Counted from the stretch's first letter, positions 35,114 to 44,375 are shown. The stretch: DNA of 64,000 nt from Streptomyces morookaense (GCF_013030945.1 NZ_JABBXF010000032.1:1-64000), one strand, 5' to 3'. A program made the numbers and translations. The notes: generated from the sequence alone by a model not told the origin.

Positions 35114-35149
35114 CGGAAAAGGGTGGGACCGGGGTCCCACCCTTTTCCG
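35114..35149. terminator. bidirectional terminator hairpin
   Basis: A perfect 17-bp stem with a 2-base GG loop starts CGGAAAAGGG and ends CCCTTTTCCG. It lies between the convergent membrane-protein gene and the DUF397 gene. A/T-rich arm bases give U tracts on both sides. Confidence 0.85.
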
Positions 35150-35185
35150 TGATGCTCCTGCCGTCCGCGCGCAGGGAAAAGCCTT

Positions 35186-35377
35186 TCAGCAGCCGCTGAC
35201 GTCGGCCACGAACGCCGTCCAGGACTCGGGGGAGAAGGCGACGGCCGGGCCCTCCGGGTTCTTCGAGTCACGGACCGCGATGGCCTGCGGAAGGGGGGAG
35301 GCGACCTCCACGCAGTCGCCGTTGGCCAGCGAGTAGGAGGACTTCCGCCAGGTGGTCGTTCCCTGCTGAATCGCCAT
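35186..35377 (-). CDS. DUF397 small protein
   Basis: This 63-residue protein has the typical WRKSSYSLANGDCVEVA, VRDSKNPEGP and FSPESWTAFVADV. DUF397 proteins form two-gene units with XRE-DUF5753 regulators (BldB/WhiJ/AbaA-like loci) that affect development and antibiotic production. The XRE partner lies 190 bp upstream on the same strand. Confidence 0.9.
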   Translation of the reverse strand: MAIQQGTTTWRKSSYSLANGDCVEVASPLPQAIAVRDSKNPEGPAVAFSPESWTAFVADVSGC

Positions 35378-35567
35378 GGTGTTACTCCGATACCTGTGAG
35401 CAATGCCTGTCAGTACGCCGGTTTCCCGAGGTGCGATCGACGTTACGCGCCAACATCATGTGGCGAATGGGCTGTTCACTCGACCGGATGGCTTATGTCC
35501 TGAGACTCTTCCCGCAGGCCACGCAGAGGTGTACCGTTCCGCCGCCGCGCGGGCGGCCGGTGGTCGG

Positions 35568-36449
35568 TCAGGCCGACCAGTCCTCGGCGACGCGCAGGAT
35601 GAACCGCCGCGAGTCCTCCGCATTCAGCGCCTGCATCCGCAAATGCTCGTACATCACGCTGTACGCCTGCACATCATTCGGCTTCTCCAGATAGAGGTCG
35701 CTGGTGATGCCTTCGAGATAGACGGTGCTGGCGTCCTGCGGGTCGTGGAATTCGAGGATGGAGAACTTCCCGTACATGCCCGGATGCGCGCCCACGTCAT
35801 AGGGAAGCACCTGCACCGTGATGTGCGGCTGCAAGCTGAACTCCACAAGATGTTCCATCTGTTCACGCATGATGGCCTTGTTGCCGACGATGCGGCGCAG
35901 CGCCGACTCGTCGATGACGGCCCACAGACGCAAGGGGTTGTCGGGGTCGGTGATGCGTTCCTGCCGGCGCATCCGCACCTGGACGCGGCGCTCCACGTCC
36001 GCCGCGGTGGCCTCCGGCCAGGACCCCTCGGTCACGGCGCTGGCGTAGTTGGGCGTCTGCAACAGGCCGGGCACCAACGAGGCCTCGTACACGCGCAGCG
36101 AGGCCGCGTCCGTCTCGAGACCGATGTAGACGCTGTAGGGAATGTCGCCGAAGGCATGCCACCAGCCTTGCTGGCGTGACTCCTTGGCCATCTGCATCAG
36201 CGAATCGACGATGCGGTGGTCGTCGACCCCGTACACGCTGCACAGGTCGCGGACGTCGCGCTGGCTGATGCTGCGCCGGCCGTTCTCCAGTCGGCTGATC
36301 TTCGACTGCGAGACCAGGAGCCGCTCCGCGACCTCCTCGGCCGTCATTCCTTTGAGCTCACGGAGCTTGCGCAGCTCCTGCCCCAATCGGCGCCGCCTTA
36401 CGGTGGGGTTGACACTGGACGCCACGGGACGCACCTCCGGCTCCGTCAT
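35568..36449 (-). CDS. XRE-family regulator with DUF5753 domain, partner of DUF397
   Basis: This 293-residue protein has a helix-turn-helix at about residues 22-60 (LGQELRKLRELKGMTAEEVA, ERLLVSQSKISRLENGRR). The DUF5753 module includes YEASLVPGLLQTPNYASAV, RMRRQERITDPDNPLRLWAV and SVMYEHLRMQAL. The start ATG 36449 has GGAG upstream. With the downstream DUF397 gene it forms the common Streptomyces regulator/antagonist pair. Confidence 0.9.
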   Translation of the reverse strand: MTEPEVRPVASSVNPTVRRRRLGQELRKLRELKGMTAEEVAERLLVSQSKISRLENGRRSISQRDVRDLCSVYGVDDHRIVDSLMQMAKESRQQGWWHAFGDIPYSVYIGLETDAASLRVYEASLVPGLLQTPNYASAVTEGSWPEATAADVERRVQVRMRRQERITDPDNPLRLWAVIDESALRRIVGNKAIMREQMEHLVEFSLQPHITVQVLPYDVGAHPGMYGKFSILEFHDPQDASTVYLEGITSDLYLEKPNDVQAYSVMYEHLRMQALNAEDSRRFILRVAEDWSA

Positions 36450-36738
36450 GCTGATGTCTCCTGCCCCGCAGCCTGCCACCCCCGGCCTCGGCGGCGCTGG
36501 GAAAATGCCGAACCGAAAGTCCGCTTGCAGCCGCCCGCCGCCTGCACGGACGGACGCGTACGCGGGGCGGCGGGCCGTGCCGCCACCGTAAGGGACGGGC
36601 CGGCCCGCCGCCCCGCGTCCTGATGCGGCTCCCGAACCGGGCCATGGGGACAGCGGTGCGGTCGAGTTGGAGCGGAGGGTGGTGCTGATGGTGCCGTCTG
36701 TCGCTGCTATCGGTGAACGGAAGAACTGCCGAACCGTT

Positions 36739-37521
36739 TCACGAGGCGCCCGCACGGGCCATGACGCCTTCGCGGACCGGCTGGGCGGCGGCGGCTTCGG
36801 CGGGTGCCGCAGCCCTGGAACGCACCGCTGCCCTGCGGCCCGGGGCGCCGGCTCCGCCTGCGGCACCGGCCGCGGCGGCCGACCGCCGGGGCTGTGCGCC
36901 GACGCCGTTCTGCACATCCATCACGGCGTGTGCCACGAGCCCGCCCATCGGGTCGTGTCTGATCAGGTCCCGCAACCGGGAGCGCGAGGAACGGCCCTCG
37001 TTGCCCGGGTAGAGATGCTTGCCGAGGCCGACCGCGTGCGCGAGCGCGGCGAGCGCCGCCGTCCGCGGGTCCGGCGGCACGCCGGTGCGGATGGCGCTGT
37101 CCAGCCGGGTCCTGATCTCCCGGCTGATGGCCGTGTCCGTCGCCTGGTAGCGCGTGGTCGGCAGCACCCCGCACATCTGGCCCGCCACGGCATGCACCAT
37201 GCCGCACCGCTCCAGGTGCGTGAGGTACGTCTGGCGCAGCCCCAGCCGGGGCCCGCCGATCCAGTGGACGGCGCGGACCGGACTGCCGCGGCGGCGCAGC
37301 AGTTCGAGCGCGGTGTCCAGGGTCGGATCACCTGTCGGCCGTGGGTGCACCACGGCGATACGATCCCCGTCAGGGGCTATCCGTCCGGCCAGAGCCAGCT
37401 CCACTAGCTGTGCTCCGGCGAGACCGAGATCGAGCGACTGCGGCTGCGCCGTGGTACCCGTGGCCGGGTCCAGGGCGAGCAGCAGAAGCTCCTCCGGAAT
37501 TGTTCTGCGGCTCCTGCCCAT
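36739..37521 (-). CDS. GPP34 (GOLPH3/Vps74-like) family protein
   Basis: This 260-residue protein begins MGRSRRTIPEELLLLALDPATG, then SLDLGLAGAQLVELALAGRI, and contains RTYLTHLERCGMV-like (QTYLTHLERCGMVHAV) and LAALAHAVGLGKHLYP segments. All are typical of bacterial GPP34 proteins related to the Golgi phosphoinositide effector GOLPH3. The last 50 residues are Ala-rich low complexity. The role in bacteria is unknown; membrane association is inferred from the family. ATG 37521 has GGGGAGG upstream. Confidence 0.8.
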   Translation of the reverse strand: MGRSRRTIPEELLLLALDPATGTTAQPQSLDLGLAGAQLVELALAGRIAPDGDRIAVVHPRPTGDPTLDTALELLRRRGSPVRAVHWIGGPRLGLRQTYLTHLERCGMVHAVAGQMCGVLPTTRYQATDTAISREIRTRLDSAIRTGVPPDPRTAALAALAHAVGLGKHLYPGNEGRSSRSRLRDLIRHDPMGGLVAHAVMDVQNGVGAQPRRSAAAAGAAGGAGAPGRRAAVRSRAAAPAEAAAAQPVREGVMARAGAS

Positions 37522-37600
37522 CCATGCCTCCCCGCGTGGATGAGTGACAGGGTGACCCCTCTCACATTGGTCTGTCGAGAGCGCGTGGTGGCTTCGTGTG

Positions 37601-37628
37601 GGAACCGGTAGGTATGTCGTCTCGTCTA
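37601..37628 (+). promoter_or_regulatory. candidate ECF (SigE-type) promoter of the D,D-carboxypeptidase gene
   Basis: GGAACC (37601-37606) and CGTCTA (37623-37628) are separated by 16 bases, matching the general SigE/ECF pattern (GGAAC with CGTCT). It lies about 165 bases upstream of a cell-wall carboxypeptidase, a gene class known in the SigE envelope-stress regulon. Confidence 0.55.
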
Positions 37629-37792
37629 GCACGTGGGTGAACCCAGGCGAAGCCCTCTGGCGATACGGGTGCGCATGCACGCGACGATCACAGAGGACAC
37701 TGGTAGACGATGAGTGAATTCCGGGCCCGGAGGCGTCGCGTTGGCGCCCGGGGGTTCCGGATGTACGGCGCGGGAATTCTGAGGAGGCATCG

Positions 37793-40177
37793 GTGGCGGG
37801 CGAGTCCCCCGACATGTCGGAGCAGCGGAAGTCGTCGGGGGATCCGGGCGCGGATCGGCCTGCGGCCGGTTCCCGTTCCGGGGCCGGTAGTCCTGCGGAC
37901 GGCTCCGGTGCCGCTTCGGCTGCCGCCGGGGCGAAGGCCGGGAACGGCGGCCGTCCCGATCCGCGAGTGGCTGTGCGTGACGGCGCGGCCGGGGGCGGCA
38001 AGGGCGGCAAGGCCGACGAGGGCGGTAAGGCCGACAAGGCCGACAAGGCCGCCGAGGCGGCTCCGGTGACCGGAACGGCCAAGTCCGGTTCGGCCGGGGG
38101 CGGTACGGCGGCTGCGGGTGGCGGCAAGGCCGATCAGGCGACTGCGGTGTTCGGTGCGGTGAAGACGGCCGAGGCGGAGGACGAGTCCGGCGCTGATGCC
38201 GACGTCAAGGCCGACGTCGAGGCCGGCCAGGCCACTGCCGTGTCCGGTGCCGAGGACGGCCAGACGCCTGCCGCGTCCGACAGCTCCTCCAAGGACGGTG
38301 AGGCGTCTGCGGCGAAGGCGGACGCGGCCGGTAGCGCCGAGAAGGCCCCTGCCGTGTCCGGCACCGCCAAGGACACGAAGGACGCCAAGGCCGACCAGGC
38401 CACCGCCGTGATCGGTACCGTCGAGCCCCCCAAGGGCGACGCCGAGGCCGAGCCCAAGGCCGCCTCCTGGGGCGCCGGCAACGGCAAGCCCAAGGAGGAC
38501 GCCCGGCTCAAGGCCGCCGTCGCGGCCTGGGTCGCCGACACCGAGGACAAGGACGACGCCGCCGACGCCAAGCCGGCGGCCGCGGCCGACCAGCCCACCG
38601 AGCTGATCGAGGCCCCCAAGGCGCCCAACGCGCCCAAGACCCCCAAGGCCTCGGCCGATCAGCCCACCGAGCTCATCAAGGCGCCCGCGAACCCGGACTC
38701 CGAGTCCGAGCGCACCAGCCAGTTCGTCCCGCTGAAGAAGGACGACGCCCCGGCGCCGCCGAAGCCGCTCAAGACGCCCAAGCCGGAGGCCAAGCCGAAG
38801 GCCGAGGCCAAGGTCGAGGCCGAGCCCAAGGCGGCGCCGCCGGCGCCCCCGAAGGCCGAGGAACCGGCAGAGCCCAAGGCTCCGCTGGATCTGCTCGCCC
38901 AGCTGACCAACACCCCGCCCCCGCCGGAGACCCCGACGCGCACGGTGATGCGACGCGTGAAGATCTGGACGCCGCTGGTGATCCTGCTCGGGATCATCTT
39001 TGTGGCCGTCCAGGCCTTCCGCCCGCTGCCCGACGCCAAGCTCGCCCTCGGTGAGAAAAAAGCGTTCACCTTCGGCGGTGGCGAGTTCGCCATGCCCTGG
39101 CCCGACCAGGGCCAGTCCGCCGTGAAGGTGGTCGGCGCGGGCGATGTCGGCACGTCCGGCGAGCAGAAGCCGGTGCCGACGGCGAGCGTTGCCAAGGTGA
39201 TGACGGCGTACGTGATCCTCAAGGACCACCCCCTCAAGAAGGGGGAGCAGGGCCCGATGATCAAGATCGACGCCCAGTCCGAGAAGGAGGCCGGTGCCCA
39301 GGACGAGTCGCGCGTCCCGGTGAAGGAGGGTCAGGAGTTCTCGGAGTTCAACATGCTCCGGATGCTGCTCATCCCGTCCGGCAACAACATCGCCCGCCAG
39401 CTGGCCCGCTGGGACGCGGGCTCCGAGGAGGCGTTCGTCAAGAAGATGAACGACGCCGCCAAGGAGCTCGGCATGACCAACACCACGTACACCGACCCGA
39501 GCGGCCTGACCGAGACGACCGTGAGCACGGCTGCCGACCAGGTGAAGCTCGGCGAGCCGGCGATCAAGAACGAGGTCATCCGGGACATCACCCAGCAGCC
39601 CAACGCCGACATCCCGGGCCTCTCCCCGGCGCGCATCAACAACAACAACGACACCCTGCTCGTGAAGCACACCGGTGTGCTCGGTCTGAAGACCGGCTCC
39701 AGCAGCCACGCGGGCGGTGCCCTGCTGTGGGCGGCGCGCAAGACGTTCGGCAAGCAGGAGTACCTGATCGTCGGCGCGACGATGGACCAGCACTTCAAGG
39801 GTCTGGACCCCAACGCCGAGAACAGCCTGACGATGGTGAAGGACCGCAGCTACAAGCAGATCACGGCCCTGCAGGACGTCATGACCACCGCCACCGTCGT
39901 GAAGAAGGGCGACCTTGTCGGCTACGTCGACGACGGCCTTGGCGGACGGACCCCGGTCGTCGCGACCAAGGACGTCACGGCCGTCGGCTGGCCGGGCTTC
40001 AGCAGCAAGTTCGCGCTGGACACTGCCGGCAAGAAGATCCCGCACACGGCGAAGGCCGGGACCGAGGTCGGCGAGCTGGTCGTGGGCAGCGGCGACAGCG
40101 CCGTGAAGGTCCCCGTGGCCCTCCAGAAGGACCTCGCGGAGCCGTCGTTCGGGTCCAAGGTGATCCGCCTCGGCTGA
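37793..40177 (+). CDS. D-alanyl-D-alanine carboxypeptidase with long disordered N-terminus
   Basis: This 794-residue protein has an Ala/Lys/Asp/Pro-rich cytoplasmic region of about 385 residues, followed by one membrane helix (about 390-412) and an extracellular peptidase S11 domain. The active-site motifs are SVAK at Ser465-Lys468, SGN at 529-531 and KTG at 633-635. It trims the terminal D-Ala of peptidoglycan stem peptides. The N-terminal region repeats D-Q-(A/P)-T near residues 113, 145, 201, 266 and 289 (DQATAVF, GQATAVS, DQATAVI, DQPTELIE, DQPTELIK), possible Thr-kinase/FHA sites. GTG 37793 has AGGAGG upstream; ATG 37814 is an alternative. Confidence 0.85.
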   Translation: MAGESPDMSEQRKSSGDPGADRPAAGSRSGAGSPADGSGAASAAAGAKAGNGGRPDPRVAVRDGAAGGGKGGKADEGGKADKADKAAEAAPVTGTAKSGSAGGGTAAAGGGKADQATAVFGAVKTAEAEDESGADADVKADVEAGQATAVSGAEDGQTPAASDSSSKDGEASAAKADAAGSAEKAPAVSGTAKDTKDAKADQATAVIGTVEPPKGDAEAEPKAASWGAGNGKPKEDARLKAAVAAWVADTEDKDDAADAKPAAAADQPTELIEAPKAPNAPKTPKASADQPTELIKAPANPDSESERTSQFVPLKKDDAPAPPKPLKTPKPEAKPKAEAKVEAEPKAAPPAPPKAEEPAEPKAPLDLLAQLTNTPPPPETPTRTVMRRVKIWTPLVILLGIIFVAVQAFRPLPDAKLALGEKKAFTFGGGEFAMPWPDQGQSAVKVVGAGDVGTSGEQKPVPTASVAKVMTAYVILKDHPLKKGEQGPMIKIDAQSEKEAGAQDESRVPVKEGQEFSEFNMLRMLLIPSGNNIARQLARWDAGSEEAFVKKMNDAAKELGMTNTTYTDPSGLTETTVSTAADQVKLGEPAIKNEVIRDITQQPNADIPGLSPARINNNNDTLLVKHTGVLGLKTGSSSHAGGALLWAARKTFGKQEYLIVGATMDQHFKGLDPNAENSLTMVKDRSYKQITALQDVMTTATVVKKGDLVGYVDDGLGGRTPVVATKDVTAVGWPGFSSKFALDTAGKKIPHTAKAGTEVGELVVGSGDSAVKVPVALQKDLAEPSFGSKVIRLG

Positions 40178-40320
40178 TCCGTCCCGGGCCGCCGGGGCGG
40201 CTCCTGGGCCGTACGAGTGGGTACGGGCCGGGAGCCTCCGGCGGTCCGGGGCGCCGTGACGGCGTCGTGCTAGCGTCGCGGAGGTTTGCGGCCGGGCACC
40301 CGTGCCGGGCCGGAGCATGC

Positions 40321-42243
40321 ATGAAGATGGGGCGAGAAGACCTCAGGGGGAAGACGGGGAAGACGGGGAGAGCCGCAGTGACCACCGTGGGACCGGCGCG
40401 GGCCGGTACGCCGGGAGAGCCCGGGCGTGACGTCAGGGACGAGGACCGGGTCCGCGAGAGGCCGGCCCGTCGCCTGCCCTCCTGGGCGTTGCGGCCCGAC
40501 CCGCAGCGCACCGGCTGGCGGGCCGCGCTCACCCGGACCGTGCCGGTCACCCTGATCACGGCGGCCGTGCTGCATGTGCTGTGGTTCTGGATCTTCGCCA
40601 ACAGCGGCGGCGACCTGGCCGCCCAGGACGCCTGGGCGGAGTTCGCGCTCCAGCACCCCTCCTCGGCGTACAACCTCGCCTGGTACGGCGGCATGCACCC
40701 CGTCTCGTACAGCGTCATCTCGCCGTACCTGATGGCCGTGCTGGGCGTGCGCACCACGATGATGATCGCGGGCACGCTCTCCGCCGGGCTGATCGCCCTG
40801 ATCCTGGTGCGCAGCCGTGCGGTGCGCCGTCCGCTGTGGCCCGCGCTCTACGGTGCGTTCGCGCTGACCTGCAACGCGATCTCGGGGCGGGTGACGTTCG
40901 GGCTCGGCATGATGTTCGGGCTGGCGGCCGTGGCCGTGATCTTCGCGTGGCCGGTGCGCTGGCGCTCGGACGGCAGGTACCGCTGGCCGCGGGCCGCGCT
41001 CGCCGGTCTGCTGGCCGGCGTGGCGACGGCGTCGAGCCCGGTCGCGGGTCTGTACGTGGGGATCGTGGCGGCCGCGCTCTGGCTGGGCCGGCGGCGGCCC
41101 GCCGCGTATGCGCTGGGCGTCACGCCGGTGATCGTGGTGGCCCTGTCGGCCTGGCTCTTCCCGTTCTCCGGGCAGCAGCCGATGGCCTTCCCGTCGGCGA
41201 TCCTGCCGCTGCTGGCCGGTGTGTTCGGGATGGTCCTGGTGCCCGCGGAGTGGCGCACCGTGCGGGTCGTCTCGGGGCTGTACGTGCTCGGCGTGCTGCT
41301 GGTCTGGCTGATCCCCTCGCAGATCGGCACGAACATCTCCCGGCTCGGCATGGTCTTCGGGGGCGTGGTGCTCGTCGCCGTGCTGACGGGGATGAAGGTG
41401 CCGCCGCGGTCCGAGCTGCTGAAGCGGGGCCGCACGTGGACGGTGGCGGTGCTCGCCCTGCTGACCTGCACCGTGTGGCAGTCCGTCAACTCCATCAGCG
41501 ACATAATCCACACCACTCCGGCCGCCTCGTGGGCCCGTGAGCTGGCCCCGCTGGTGGACCGGCTGCAGAAGGTGGACGCCGCGCGCGGCCGTGTCGAGGT
41601 CGTCCCCGCCCGCAGCCACCGCGAGGCCTCGGCCCTGACCCCGTACGTCAATCTGGCCCGCGGCTGGAACCGGCAGGCCGACCTCAAGCGGAACCCGCTC
41701 TTCTACGAGGAGGGCATGCTCACCCCCGACAGCTACCGGGCCTGGCTCAGCCGCTGGGCGGTGGCCTATGTGGTGCTGCCGACCGACGAGCCGGACAACG
41801 CGGCCGTGGAGGAGGCCAAGCTGGTCGCGCAGGGGCAGCCGTACCTGCGCCAGGTGTGGTCGGACGACAACTGGCGGCTGTACGAGGTGAAGGAACCGAC
41901 CCCGCTGGCCGAGCCGCCCGCGGTCGTGGAGCGCACGGACCCCGACGGTCTGACGATCTCGGTGAAGAAGCCGGGCCCGGTGCTGATCCGGGTGCCGTAC
42001 TCGCCGTGGCTGGGTCTGGTGGACGCGCAGGGCAAGGACGTCCAGCCCCCGAAGCCGGGAGCCGGCGGCGAGCCGCCGGTCAATGTCGACGGCTGCCTGA
42101 CGAAGCAGGTGACCCCGCCGAAGGCCGGTGAGCCGGAGGACGACTGGACCGTCCTGCGGGCGCCCCACGCGGGAAGCTACCGGATCGTGGCGCGGTACAA
42201 GCTGCCGCGCGGCACGGGGTGCCCGGACGACATGGCGCGGTGA
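40321..42243 (+). CDS. polytopic membrane protein, GT-C/MFS-like
   Basis: This is a 640-residue protein (from ATG 40321, GGAG five bases upstream). It has about ten hydrophobic helices between residues 85 and 400, starting LITAAVLHVLWFWIFANSGG with a conserved D-rich first loop (GGDLAAQDAWAEF). An extracytoplasmic C-terminal domain of about 240 residues follows. This resembles GT-C glycosyltransferases or cell-surface polysaccharide assembly proteins, but I see no decisive motif. GTG 40378 has an even stronger GGGGAGA site and would give 621 residues. A TAGCGT at 40271-40276 is a possible -10. Confidence 0.6.
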   Translation: MKMGREDLRGKTGKTGRAAVTTVGPARAGTPGEPGRDVRDEDRVRERPARRLPSWALRPDPQRTGWRAALTRTVPVTLITAAVLHVLWFWIFANSGGDLAAQDAWAEFALQHPSSAYNLAWYGGMHPVSYSVISPYLMAVLGVRTTMMIAGTLSAGLIALILVRSRAVRRPLWPALYGAFALTCNAISGRVTFGLGMMFGLAAVAVIFAWPVRWRSDGRYRWPRAALAGLLAGVATASSPVAGLYVGIVAAALWLGRRRPAAYALGVTPVIVVALSAWLFPFSGQQPMAFPSAILPLLAGVFGMVLVPAEWRTVRVVSGLYVLGVLLVWLIPSQIGTNISRLGMVFGGVVLVAVLTGMKVPPRSELLKRGRTWTVAVLALLTCTVWQSVNSISDIIHTTPAASWARELAPLVDRLQKVDAARGRVEVVPARSHREASALTPYVNLARGWNRQADLKRNPLFYEEGMLTPDSYRAWLSRWAVAYVVLPTDEPDNAAVEEAKLVAQGQPYLRQVWSDDNWRLYEVKEPTPLAEPPAVVERTDPDGLTISVKKPGPVLIRVPYSPWLGLVDAQGKDVQPPKPGAGGEPPVNVDGCLTKQVTPPKAGEPEDDWTVLRAPHAGSYRIVARYKLPRGTGCPDDMAR

Positions 42244-42410
42244 GTTCCCGGGGCCCTGCCCCGGACTCCTCACCCGTTCGGCCCGCCCGGTCCCATGGTC
42301 GGAGTGCGGCCCTCGCGGATCCCCGGTTCGCTCGACCTTGGAGGGGCGCGGAACCCCCACCCCCGCGCGGCACATCCGCGTGCCGCATCCGCGCTCACGG
42401 AGGAAGAAGC

Positions 42411-42980
42411 ATGCGTACTGCACGAGTGCTCGCCGGGACCGCAGGGACCGCCCTGGCCATAACCGCCCTTCCCGCCTTCGCGGGCGACTTCGGGAAGCTC
42501 GAGGTCACGCCGGGCACCGTCCAGCCCGGTGCCGAGGTCACCGTGAACACCACGGCCTGCGGTTCGAAGGGGCAGGGCACGGGCGACGCCAGCGCCGTCG
42601 GCGGCCCCGCGTCGTTCGACCTCAAGCCGGGCACCCACAAGGAGGTCGTGGTCGGGCAGTTCATGGTGCCGAAGAACGCCAAGCCCGGCACGTACGGCAT
42701 CGGTGCCAAGTGCGCCAACGGCAAGGAGGCCACCGGCGACCTGGTCGTCACCGCGGGCAGCAGTGCCCCCTCCGGTTCACCCTCGGCAGCGGCCTCGTCG
42801 ATGCCGATGCCGAGCATGTCCGCGGCCAAGCCCCCGAAGGGCGGCATGAAGACCGGCGTCGGCGGTACGAGCGAGGAGTCGGGCACGGCCGACATCGTGG
42901 CCGGTGCGGCCCTGATGGCGATGGCGGCGGCCGGCGGCGTCTGGTTCCTGCGCCGCCGCGGCACCGGCAGCCGGTACTGA
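42411..42980 (+). CDS. secreted surface protein with C-terminal membrane anchor, sortase neighbour
   Basis: This 189-residue protein has a Sec signal peptide (MRTARVLAGTAGTALAITAL, cleavage after PAFA). A small beta domain with two cysteines follows (TTACGS and AKCANG). The Ser/Pro/Met-rich stalk leads to a C-terminus KTGVGGTSEESGTADIVAG, then helix and FLRRRGTGSRY. That end has the shape of a sorting signal but no LPxTG or LAxTG. The class F sortase 111 bp downstream may recognise a variant such as the TGVGGT segment. GGAGG precedes ATG 42411. Confidence 0.75.
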   Translation: MRTARVLAGTAGTALAITALPAFAGDFGKLEVTPGTVQPGAEVTVNTTACGSKGQGTGDASAVGGPASFDLKPGTHKEVVVGQFMVPKNAKPGTYGIGAKCANGKEATGDLVVTAGSSAPSGSPSAAASSMPMPSMSAAKPPKGGMKTGVGGTSEESGTADIVAGAALMAMAAAGGVWFLRRRGTGSRY

Positions 42981-43091
42981 GCCGGCCGCGCGAAGCCGGC
43001 ACCCCGGCCGGCCCGGACCGCCCCGGCACCCGGACCCCGTATGCGTCCGGGTGCCGGGGCCACGGTTCCCGGCCCGTGGTGGAGGACTCCG

Positions 43092-43919
43092 ATGCGCAAG
43101 AACCGCCCCCGACGGCGCGCCCGTTCGCGTGTCCGGCCGGCCGTCTGGTGCGACGGCCCGCCCGGGCTCCCGTACCGGGCCCTCCGTGACGCCCTGCGCG
43201 ACCTGCGCACCACGGCGACGGCCGCCACGGTCCTCGGTGCCGCGCTCTGCACGGGCGGCGCACTGGTCAGCGAGGGCGCCCGGGAGCACATACCGCCCCC
43301 GCAGCCCTCGGCCGCCGAGGCGTTCGCCTCGGGAGCCGCCCGGGTGATCCGCCCGGACCAGTTGATCCCGCCGCTGCCGCCCGCCCCGCCCACCCGGATC
43401 CGGATACCCGACATCCAGGTCGACGCCCCTCTGACCACCCTCGGTCTGCTCCCGGACGAGACCCTCGCCAGCCCGCCGGAGGACGACAGGAACCTCGCCG
43501 GCTGGTACGCGGCCGGCACCGCCCCCGGCGCCACCGGAACCGCCGTCATCGGCGGCCACGTCGACACCGAGTCCGGCCCCGCCGTCTTCTACTCCCTCGG
43601 TGCGCTGAAGAAGGGACAGATCGTCGAAGTGGCACGCGCCGACGGCCGGACCGCCGTCTTCACGACGGACGCCATCGAGGTGTACGAGCGGACCGACTTC
43701 CCGTCCCGGAAGGTCTACGGGGCCACGGGCCGGGCCGAGTTGCGGCTGATCACATGCGGCGGGGGCTTCTCGCAGGAGACGGAGGAGTATCTGGGCAACG
43801 TGGTGGTGTACGCCCATCTGACGGCGGTGCGCCGGCCGTTGGAGGGGCCGGCGGCGGCCGTCAGCGTCCTGACGCCGGCGGCCGGGCCTCGCGTGCCCAC
43901 GCCGCCAGCCCGGCGATGA
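43092..43919 (+). CDS. class F sortase
   Basis: This 275-residue transpeptidase has an N-terminal membrane anchor at about residues 38-58 and a Pro-rich linker. The sortase barrel carries catalytic His156 (GGHVDTES) and Cys222 (LITCGGG). Class F enzymes are actinobacterial, and their substrates are poorly defined. It starts at ATG 43092 with GGAGG six bases upstream, directly after a likely substrate gene. The last 59 bases overlap the convergent MarR gene on the opposite strand. Confidence 0.85.
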   Translation: MRKNRPRRRARSRVRPAVWCDGPPGLPYRALRDALRDLRTTATAATVLGAALCTGGALVSEGAREHIPPPQPSAAEAFASGAARVIRPDQLIPPLPPAPPTRIRIPDIQVDAPLTTLGLLPDETLASPPEDDRNLAGWYAAGTAPGATGTAVIGGHVDTESGPAVFYSLGALKKGQIVEVARADGRTAVFTTDAIEVYERTDFPSRKVYGATGRAELRLITCGGGFSQETEEYLGNVVVYAHLTAVRRPLEGPAAAVSVLTPAAGPRVPTPPARR

Positions 43920-44358
43920 AGCCCGCCCGTTCGTCCGGCGTCAGGCTGTCGAGCGCCCGCAGCAGCGGGGCGGAGCGGCGGGCGATGAAGGACTCGACGA
44001 GCGCCTGGTAGCGGCCGTCGATCCGCACCAGCATCCGCCGCCGGTTCTCCGGATCCTCGCGCCGTTCCACCAGTCCCGCCTTGTTGAGCGCGCTCACCAG
44101 CTCGCTGACGGTCGACAGCGACAGCCCCATCCGGTGGGCCAGTTCGCCCACGGTCAGCGGCTGTTCGGCGATCAGCTGCGGCAGTACGGCGCCGTGCCGC
44201 GGCGTGAGGCCGTGCACGTCGAAGACCGTACGCAGGCGGTCGGGCATCTCGGTGAGCGCGTTGCGCATGTAGGGGGAGATGAGGGGGACGAGGCCGATGG
44301 CCTCCATCTCCTCGGCGGTCGGGAGGCGGTGCTTTCCGGGGGTGGGGGCGTGCGGCAT
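43861..44358 (-). CDS. MarR-family regulator
   Basis: This 165-residue winged-helix protein (LTPRHGAVLPQLIAEQPLTV, GELAHRMGLSLSTVSELVSA, LNKAGLVERREDPENRRRML) is a typical MarR repressor. It is divergent from the questin-oxidase-like gene, and the 82-bp gap holds a 14-bp palindrome. Its 3' end overlaps the convergent sortase gene by 59 bases. The likely role is ligand-responsive control of the divergent oxygenase. Confidence 0.85.
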   Translation of the reverse strand: MPHAPTPGKHRLPTAEEMEAIGLVPLISPYMRNALTEMPDRLRTVFDVHGLTPRHGAVLPQLIAEQPLTVGELAHRMGLSLSTVSELVSALNKAGLVERREDPENRRRMLVRIDGRYQALVESFIARRSAPLLRALDSLTPDERAGFIAGLAAWAREARPPASGR

Positions 44359-44375
44359 ACTGCGAGTCTAGATGC

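Noticed and set aside
37688..40318. An 876-codon minus-strand open frame with Gly/Leu-rich repeats
   Set aside because: It mirrors the Ala/Lys/Asp-rich repeat codons of the carboxypeptidase on the opposite strand and has no ribosome site.
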